From: Gemmatimonadales bacterium UBA1120
GTDB taxonomy: Bacteria; Gemmatimonadota; Gemmatimonadetes; Longimicrobiales; Gaopeijiaceae
Assembly (NCBI GenBank): GCA_002313925.1
Contig: DCAZ01000053.1
Coordinates: 1 to 6,170, forward strand
DNA: 6,170 nt
Direction of reading: 5' to 3'
In this document: positions 1 to 4,803 of the stretch, in pieces
How the letters are laid out: each line of letters starts with the position of its first letter
Numbering within the stretch: position 1 is the first letter of the stretch
Position numbers and translations under genes: made by a program
Notes under the pieces: model-generated
Seen by the model: only the letters and a program-made list of their open reading frames with translations
What the model was told of the DNA's origin: nothing
Databases searched by the model: none

Positions 1-1
1 T

Positions 2-1099
2 CAACTTGAAGACAGTGCTGCAGTCTTTATCGAAAGTAATGAGTTTGACCATATCCTGACTCGGGCGGGGGCTCGGGGGTTGAATGCGACGACAACAAAC
101 GAGTCCACTGTCTACTTCGTAGACCTACCATCAAACCGAGCGGAATTATGGTTTGCACTGGAAGCCGACCGGATGTTGAATCCTGTCTTCCGGGAGTTCT
201 ATGCCGAGCGCGATGTCGTGGCGGAGGAACGTCGGATGAGAGTTGAAGTGAATCCGGCTGGTGCGCTCGCAGAAGCTCACCTAGCGAGCGCATTCAGGAT
301 GCACCCATATGGAGTACCCGTAGTTGGATATATGGCAGATCTGCAAGTGATGAGCCGACAGGATGTGGAGCGCTACTACCGACTCTATTACGGTCCGAAC
401 AACGCAATCGTTGGTATTGTCGGGGACCTTGATCCTGACCAGATCGAAGCGTGGGCAAGAGAGTATTTTTCCGCTATACCAAATGCGGAGCTCCCCCCGG
501 TTGTGACTGCGGTGGAACCATCGCAAAGAGGGGAACGACGAACAGAGTTGGAGTGGGATGCCCAGCCCCAGCTCCAAATCGGTTGGCACGTCCCGGCCGG
601 AACCGATCCAGACGCGCCCTCTTTAGCAATTTTAAGCTCACTATTGACCGGAGGAAGAACATCCCGCCTGTATCGGCGCCTTGTTCTTGAGAGTCGTGCT
701 GCAACAGCCGTATTTTCTTCGCTTGGACCGGGTATGCAATATCCACAACTCTTGCAGATATCCGCCACGCCCAGAGCTCCGCACACCACGATGCAAGTGG
801 AAGAACTAATCTACGAGGAGCTAGAACTATTGATACAAGAGGGTCCTACTGACAGTGAAATGGAACGAGTTCGAAACCAGATCTCAGCCGGATCCGTTCG
901 CCGTATACAGTCAAACATTGGGCTCGCTTTCCAGTTAGTAGCGTCAGTCGCCTTGTTTAATGATTGGCGCGAGACGTTCCGCTACTCAGATAAATTAAGA
1001 GCCGTAACTGCCGATGATGTTATGCGGATAGCCAGAACCTATTTGACCCGAAGTAATCGCACGGTGACAACACTCGTAAAGACTGAGAACTCAAGATGA
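2..1099 (+). CDS. M16 family zinc peptidase, catalytic-type subunit (5'-truncated)
   Basis: The frame is open from the left edge, so the true start lies upstream; the TTG at 80 is internal, because family-like sequence (NEFDHIL, GLNATT) runs in-frame through it. 365 residues are visible. Family features in order: the block ERDVVAEERRMRVE at 206-247, where the two glutamates seven apart (codons 206 and 227) match the conserved pair of M16 enzymes and the second is the expected distal zinc ligand; HPYG at 302-313; GPNNAIVGIVGD, ending the first M16 domain; then the second M16 domain with GGRTSRLYRRL from about 647. The HxxEH motif is not in the visible part and should lie just upstream. The C-terminal Arg/Tyr substrate-binding pair appears absent: valines occupy those places in the stretch after SRLYRRL. 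Its stop overlaps the start of the next gene (ATGA), so the two are surely co-expressed. Inference: active subunit of a heterodimeric envelope peptidase. Substrate unknown. Confidence 0.9.
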   Translation, partial: QLEDSAAVFIESNEFDHILTRAGARGLNATTTNESTVYFVDLPSNRAELWFALEADRMLNPVFREFYAERDVVAEERRMRVEVNPAGALAEAHLASAFRMHPYGVPVVGYMADLQVMSRQDVERYYRLYYGPNNAIVGIVGDLDPDQIEAWAREYFSAIPNAELPPVVTAVEPSQRGERRTELEWDAQPQLQIGWHVPAGTDPDAPSLAILSSLLTGGRTSRLYRRLVLESRAATAVFSSLGPGMQYPQLLQISATPRAPHTTMQVEELIYEELELLIQEGPTDSEMERVRNQISAGSVRRIQSNIGLAFQLVASVALFNDWRETFRYSDKLRAVTADDVMRIARTYLTRSNRTVTTLVKTENSR

Positions 1100-2544
1100 T
1101 ACACCGAGTGATTTGCACTTTTACCTTCGTCTTAGGAATGATGCTCACGGCTCAATCTGCCTCTGCCCAGGTGCTCGTTCGCCAACATCCAGCAGAAGAG
1201 ATCGGGTTCCCGGATTTAGAGTTTGAGCCACCTACAGTGGAGGAGCACGAGGTAGAGGGAGTAACTGTGCTCTTACTTGAGGATCATACTCTTCCGCTAG
1301 CTACCATATATGTACGGCTCAACGGTGGTTACGGATTATTTAGTAGAGACGTGTACGCCGCAGTTTCAGCCCTGCCATCTCTTATACGTTTCGGTGGTAC
1401 TGAGAGCCTGGCACCCGACTCAGTCGACAAGGTCTTGGAATACTATGCCATCCAAACCTCGTTCGGGAGCGGTGGCGACGTGATCACAGCTACTGCCAAT
1501 GCGTTAGTCCAACACTTCCCCACCGCCATCGATCTCCTCGGTACACTCCTTACGGAGCCCGCCTTTGACTCAAACGAGGTGGAAGTCTGGAGAGGGCGAC
1601 AAATCGAAAGTGTTCTCAGAAGAGCAGATGACCCAGTTCGACTTGCATACTCTGAGTTTAACCACCTTCTCTACGGAGATCACTCAATTGGCTGGGAAAT
1701 GAATGCAGCTGATCTAGAACCTGGAGATTTGTCCCGTGAGCAGTTGCTGGAGGTGCACAGTCGTATTGTTTGTCGTGACAACCTCATCCTTGGGCTGGCC
1801 GGCGATGTTAACTGGCCAGAAGTAGAGCACTTAGTGGAGGGACTGGTCGATCGAATCAAACCCTGTTCTGTATCTCTGCCCGAGTCGCCTATTCCGACGA
1901 TCAGGGATGAACCAGGAATTTATTTGATTGAAAAGAATGTAGAACAAAGCGTGATAGTTATGGCACACGCCACCAATTTGAATCTATCTGACGATCCAGC
2001 TTATTTCTCAGCTACGATCGGAAACTCGATCTTAGGCGCGGGAGGCTTCTCAAGCCGCATCCTTTCTAGAATCCGGACACAGGAGGGTTTTGCCTACTCG
2101 GCAGCTTCTCTGTGGACAATACCCCGGCGCTACCCTGGCCTTCTTGGCGCAGTAACGAGCACTCGCCCCGAGAACGCTGTCCCTGCCATCAAGGCAATCC
2201 TTGAGACAATGCAGGGGTTGGTAGACTCGCCCCCTCAACCCTCAGAAGTAACCACAGCAGTCGATGCAGTTCTGAACGGCTTCGTCTTCAACTTTGAGAC
2301 GTCTGGCCAAATCCTGTCGCGTATGATGTTCTATCTGAGCGCAGATCTCCCGAGAGATTGGCTCGAACGATACTTGGCTGGAGTGCAGGCTGTAAGCGCG
2401 AATTCTGTACACCACGCTTTTTCCGAGCACATGCAACCAGAAGAAATGATGGTGCTAATCGTCGGAGACTCAGAGCGTATGGGACAAGAATTACTTGCGA
2501 CCTTAGGCCCGGTAACAATCATGCGTGAAAAAGACTTTCACTAA
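1096..2544 (+). CDS. M16 family peptidase-like protein, non-catalytic subunit, exported
   Basis: 482 residues, a normal length for a two-domain M16B subunit. The start ATG overlaps the stop of the preceding peptidase gene (ATGA, 1096-1099). The N-terminus is a signal peptide: MIHR, a hydrophobic stretch at residues 5-19, then ASA before Q25 as a signal peptidase I site, so the protein acts in the periplasm or envelope. The M16 N-domain is recognisable (HTLPLATIYVRLNGG at 64-78, GGT at 100-102), but the zinc motif is lost: aligning on GGT, the HxxEH positions hold A92, S95 and L96. The C-domain keeps SSRILSRIRTQEGFAYS, with R327 and Y334 matching the Arg/Tyr motif that binds substrate in M16 enzymes. 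This resembles the non-catalytic partner in mitochondrial processing peptidase and in bacterial two-gene M16B pairs. Inference: it completes the substrate chamber of the upstream subunit and has no proteolytic activity alone. Cysteines 226 and 257 could form a disulfide, but this is untested. Confidence 0.93.
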   Translation: MIHRVICTFTFVLGMMLTAQSASAQVLVRQHPAEEIGFPDLEFEPPTVEEHEVEGVTVLLLEDHTLPLATIYVRLNGGYGLFSRDVYAAVSALPSLIRFGGTESLAPDSVDKVLEYYAIQTSFGSGGDVITATANALVQHFPTAIDLLGTLLTEPAFDSNEVEVWRGRQIESVLRRADDPVRLAYSEFNHLLYGDHSIGWEMNAADLEPGDLSREQLLEVHSRIVCRDNLILGLAGDVNWPEVEHLVEGLVDRIKPCSVSLPESPIPTIRDEPGIYLIEKNVEQSVIVMAHATNLNLSDDPAYFSATIGNSILGAGGFSSRILSRIRTQEGFAYSAASLWTIPRRYPGLLGAVTSTRPENAVPAIKAILETMQGLVDSPPQPSEVTTAVDAVLNGFVFNFETSGQILSRMMFYLSADLPRDWLERYLAGVQAVSANSVHHAFSEHMQPEEMMVLIVGDSERMGQELLATLGPVTIMREKDFH

Positions 2545-2574
2545 GAAACTAAATAAATCAGACTGCTCCTTCTT

Positions 2575-3303
2575 TTAGGCCCTGCCCCAATGGATGGCAG
2601 CGATTCCGCCGGTGAGTAAGGTCCAGCCCACATCCGAGAAACCGACTTTCTTGAACTGCAGACCAAGTTCGTCTGGCGGCGGAAATTCCCCCACAGACTC
2701 GGGAAGGTACTGGTATGCCCAGGGGTGCCCTGAGACAATGCGACCTATAAAAGGTAGTACACGACGGAAATACAGGAGGTAGGCTGCACGCACCAGGGAG
2801 TTGGGGGGTAGGGTAAACTCCAGTACCACTAGGACTCTGTCCTTCTTAAGGACACGATGAAGCTCGCTTAGCCCATGCTCCAAATCAGCGAGATTCCGCA
2901 CACCAAATCCGACCATAGCACCATCGAAACTGTCATCCGGGAACGGTAATGCTAGGGAATTCCCACACACCGGCCTTATCGGCTCGGAAACTATCTTTCT
3001 AGCACCCTGCACCATCATGGGAGAAGCGAAGTCGGTAGCGATTACTTGTCCACAAAAGTCGGGGCGATCACTGAGTTCAAGGGCAAGATCGAAGGTGCCC
3101 GTGCAGGCGTCTAGGAACCTTCCAGATGGCTCCGCTTTCCACCCTAATCGATCCACTGCTAAACGGCGCCATACCCGATCTATATTGAGACTCAATACAT
3201 GGTTCAGCAGGTCGTACCGTGGGGCGATCTCCGAGAATATTTGCTTGACTTGCTTGTCTCGATCGAGACCATCCTCAGGAACAGATTGCGGAGAAGATTG
3301 CAT
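2575..3303 (-). CDS. ubiE/menG: Demethylmenaquinone / 2-polyprenyl-6-methoxy-benzoquinol C-methyltransferase (UbiE/MenG family)
   Basis: 242 residues, the usual family length. It transfers a methyl group from S-adenosylmethionine to the quinone ring, turning demethylmenaquinol into menaquinol (MenG) or acting in ubiquinone synthesis (UbiE); sequence alone does not settle which. Visible motifs: the N-terminal signature IFSEIAPRYDLLNHVLSLN (22-40), SAM motif I LDACTGTFDLA (64-74), acidic-loop D91 in IATDF, NSLALPFPDDSFD (115-127), VGFGVRN (131-137), LEFTLP, and the C-terminal signature YFRRVLPFIGRIVSG...AYQYLPESV (168-194). In motif I a Phe (F71) sits where relatives have a small residue (TGTGD or CGTAD). 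The ATG at 3303 is the only sensible start, since an in-frame TAA lies eight codons upstream with no other start between; it has no Shine-Dalgarno sequence. It follows mrp by 29 bases on the same strand, so it is likely co-transcribed or translationally coupled. Confidence 0.93.
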   Translation of the reverse strand: MQSSPQSVPEDGLDRDKQVKQIFSEIAPRYDLLNHVLSLNIDRVWRRLAVDRLGWKAEPSGRFLDACTGTFDLALELSDRPDFCGQVIATDFASPMMVQGARKIVSEPIRPVCGNSLALPFPDDSFDGAMVGFGVRNLADLEHGLSELHRVLKKDRVLVVLEFTLPPNSLVRAAYLLYFRRVLPFIGRIVSGHPWAYQYLPESVGEFPPPDELGLQFKKVGFSDVGWTLLTGGIAAIHWGRA

Positions 3304-3332
3304 GAAACGGGAAATCGATAGGACTTAAGTCT

Positions 3333-4439
3333 TTACTGGCCATCTAGGACAGCAAGTCGCTCGTCAATCGTGTGCATTAGTGATGTTAAAGCCTCACCAG
3401 CTCTCGAGTCTGGAGAAGAGACAACCGTGGGTGCCCCTTTGTCACCAGCCTCACGAACCTGAGGATCCAGTGGGATCTTACCTAAAAATGGTACCTTCAT
3501 CTCCTTCGCAAGCACCGACCCTCCGCCGGAACCGAAGACGTTAATAACCTCTTCACAATGAGGGCAGGCCAAGCCACTCATGTTCTCTACAATACCCAAG
3601 ACACGAGTATTAACTCTTTCGAACATTTTCACCCCACGGCGAACATCACCAGTAGACACATCTTGGGGAGTCGTCACCATAACAGCACCATCCAGTTCAA
3701 TTGCTTGAACTAAGGAGAGTTGGGCGTCTCCGGTGCCTGGGGGCATGTCCACAACCATGATATCCAGAGGTCCCCACTCAACCTGTTCTAGGAACTGTTT
3801 CAGGATCCCCGAAACCAATGGCCCCCGCATGATAGCTGGCTGTTCCTTGTCTAGTAGGAACCCCAGGCTCATCAGTCTCACACCGTGCGCCTCTAGGGGC
3901 TCAATGAGTTCGTTACCCTTTGCTCCGGTAACGTTAGGTCGACGGTCCACACCGAACATCAAAGGAATGTTGGGTCCATAAATATCAGCGTCTAATAGAC
4001 CAACAGAACGTCCGGACCTTGCGAATGAACAAGCTAAGTTAGCTGACACCATTGACTTGCCGACCCCACCCTTGCCGGAACTAACGGCAATCACCTGCTT
4101 GACCGATGGGAGTATACCCGGCTTCGGTGTCGGAGCTGGTACAGAACCAGGCTGGAGCCCTCCCTGACGCCCAGTCTCTCCGGCAGGTGCCATTTGTGGT
4201 AATTGGACATCAATCTTGACTTCAGATACTCCATCAACAGCCTCGCAAGCTAAACGTGCAGTTTTTACCAGATCAGGGGGATCATCCGGTCGAAGAAGAA
4301 ATTGAAAGCGGACAATACCATTCGGATCAAATTCCAGCCCCTGAACGTGACCTCCAGCCACAAGGTCTCGGTTCGTTCCCGGATGCTTGATGCGTGACAG
4401 TTCAGACATCACTGCGCGCCGTACTTCGTCAGAATTCAT
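3333..4439 (-). CDS. mrp: Mrp/ApbC/NBP35-type Fe-S cluster carrier ATPase
   Basis: 368 residues, typical of bacterial Mrp. A cytoplasmic P-loop ATPase that as a dimer holds a labile [4Fe-4S] cluster and passes it to apo-proteins. Residues 1-80 form a MIP18 (DUF59)-like domain (LSRIKHPGTNRDLV...), followed by a Pro/Gly/Gln-rich linker at about 81-110. The ATPase domain has the deviant Walker A SGKGGVGKS (121-129, two lysines), DADIYGPNIP (150-159), the switch/Walker B stretch DMPPGTGD (231-238), TTPQDVSTGD (256-265) and the bridging CxxC motif C292-P-H-C295 used for cluster binding. All key residues are present. The ATG at 4439 gives the normal N-terminus, MNSDEVRRAV, and lacks a Shine-Dalgarno sequence. 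It is the first gene of a probable mrp-ubiE transcript and is divergent from the dehydrogenase gene. The family call is firm; the client proteins are unknown. Confidence 0.95.
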   Translation of the reverse strand: MNSDEVRRAVMSELSRIKHPGTNRDLVAGGHVQGLEFDPNGIVRFQFLLRPDDPPDLVKTARLACEAVDGVSEVKIDVQLPQMAPAGETGRQGGLQPGSVPAPTPKPGILPSVKQVIAVSSGKGGVGKSMVSANLACSFARSGRSVGLLDADIYGPNIPLMFGVDRRPNVTGAKGNELIEPLEAHGVRLMSLGFLLDKEQPAIMRGPLVSGILKQFLEQVEWGPLDIMVVDMPPGTGDAQLSLVQAIELDGAVMVTTPQDVSTGDVRRGVKMFERVNTRVLGIVENMSGLACPHCEEVINVFGSGGGSVLAKEMKVPFLGKIPLDPQVREAGDKGAPTVVSSPDSRAGEALTSLMHTIDERLAVLDGQ

Positions 4440-4494
4440 TGGTTTTAGTTGAGGTCGAAAGGCTCTTTCTAGATTGCCACCATGTGAGTTTTGT

Positions 4495-4507
4495 TCTGGA
4501 ATCCAGA
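4495..4507. promoter_or_regulatory. 13-bp dyad TCTGGA-A-TCCAGA upstream of mrp
   Basis: A perfect 6+1+6 inverted repeat whose near edge is 56 bases before the mrp start codon, a plausible distance for an operator or promoter-proximal site. By chance about one such perfect 6-base dyad with a short spacer is expected in a region of this size, so the call rests on position only. No regulator is recognised. Confidence 0.25.
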
Positions 4508-4512
4508 GAGAT

Positions 4513-4574
4513 CGCTCAAGAGCCTAGTTAAGGACTATCCTTTTTGCTTTCCCCTAGAATTTACCGCTCAAGAG
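4513..4574. repeat. Pair of 10-bp direct repeats, CGCTCAAGAG
   Basis: CGCTCAAGAG occurs at 4513-4522 and again at 4565-4574, 52 bases apart start to start, which is close to five helical turns and so places both copies on the same DNA face. An exact 10-mer repeat within about 300 bases is expected by chance only a few times in a hundred such regions. Read leftward, each copy contains TTGAGC, a weak -35-like hexamer, but no good -10 follows either copy. Possible paired binding site for a regulator shared by the divergent genes; no protein can be named. Confidence 0.35.
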
Positions 4575-4653
4575 TTAGGTCGGCATGAAAGATAGCACGG
4601 AGCTTCTGTCATTACAGGGCTGAGTTTAGTTGCATTCACCTGTGATGAAGCTA

Positions 4654-4672
4654 AGATAGTTTTGAGCTATCT
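4654..4672 (+). promoter_or_regulatory. Small inverted repeat AGATAG / CTATCT
   Basis: AGATAG at 4654-4659 is the reverse complement of CTATCT at 4667-4672, with a 7-base spacer. It could be a weak hairpin in a leader transcript or an operator half-site pair. Its arms are AT-rich and short, and it abuts the next dyad directly. Weak on its own. Confidence 0.2.
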
Positions 4673-4686
4673 GACTCAGCTGGGTC
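4673..4686. promoter_or_regulatory. 14-bp near-perfect palindrome centred on CAGCTG
   Basis: GACTCAGCTGGGTC reads the same on both strands except for one symmetric pair (T at 4676 against G at 4683). Continuous palindromes of this size without a loop suit a dimeric DNA-binding protein better than an RNA hairpin. It lies about 57 bases before the ATG at 4744 and 117 before the ATG at 4804. No regulator recognised. Confidence 0.25.
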
Positions 4687-4714
4687 GCTCTTCCGGGTGG
4701 GACAACGTCTTGTT

Positions 4715-4739
4715 TGCCCGACCTTTTTTTCGTTGGGCA
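4715..4739 (+). promoter_or_regulatory. Hairpin with a pyrimidine T7 loop in the dehydrogenase leader
   Basis: TGCCCGAC at 4715-4722 pairs with GTTGGGCA at 4732-4739: eight base pairs, seven Watson-Crick and one G-U in RNA. The loop is CTTTTTTTC. The T-run is in the loop and not after the stem, so this is not an intrinsic terminator on the + strand, and the - strand copy has no trailing T-run. It ends four bases before the ATG at 4744 and 64 bases before the ATG at 4804. If 4744 were the start, the hairpin would cover the ribosome landing site. A role in translation control is possible but only inferred. Confidence 0.35.
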
Positions 4740-4803
4740 CGTTATGAATGAGTATGACGGATTACCGGCCCAGAGAAACGACTCATCAACCCAAATGACT
4801 GTA

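Larger units (their letters stand above)
4440..4803. promoter_or_regulatory. Divergent intergenic region between mrp and the P5C dehydrogenase gene
   Basis: This interval must hold the promoters for mrp (leftward) and the dehydrogenase (rightward). If the dehydrogenase starts at 4744 instead of 4804, the region is 304 bases. I see no open reading frame with family features and no tRNA-like fold. A TAGAAT at 4555-4560 matches the sigma-70 -10 consensus at five of six places on the + strand, but no acceptable -35 lies 16-18 bases upstream, so no promoter is assigned. The region holds a direct repeat and several dyads, listed separately. The C+T-rich run at 4538-4554 is unremarkable. Confidence 0.6.

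Noticed and set aside
80..82. TTG as the start codon of the first peptidase gene
   Set aside because: The reading frame continues upstream to the window edge with M16-like sequence, and the family needs an N-terminal part with HxxEH before this point.
388..789. Reverse-strand open frame of 133 codons inside the first peptidase gene
   Set aside because: It lies wholly opposite a well-supported M16 coding frame and its translation has no recognisable domain.
2545..2574. Possible bidirectional terminator between the converging peptidase and ubiE/menG genes
   Set aside because: Only a weak CTAA/TTAG pairing with a bulge and a long loop can be drawn; there is no GC-rich stem followed by a T-run on either strand.
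3322..3331. Perfect 10-bp palindrome GACTTAAGTC in the mrp-ubiE gap
   Set aside because: Several perfect 10-bp palindromes are expected by chance in a 6-kb window; with no loop it forms no hairpin, and nothing else supports an operator.
4630..4657. TTGCAT with TAAGAT as a sigma-70 promoter for the dehydrogenase gene
   Set aside because: The -35 matches consensus at three of six and the -10 at four of six, with a 16-base spacer; such matches are common by chance.
4723..4731. T-run as part of an intrinsic terminator
   Set aside because: The T-run is the loop of the hairpin, not its 3' tail, and no gene ends upstream on the + strand.
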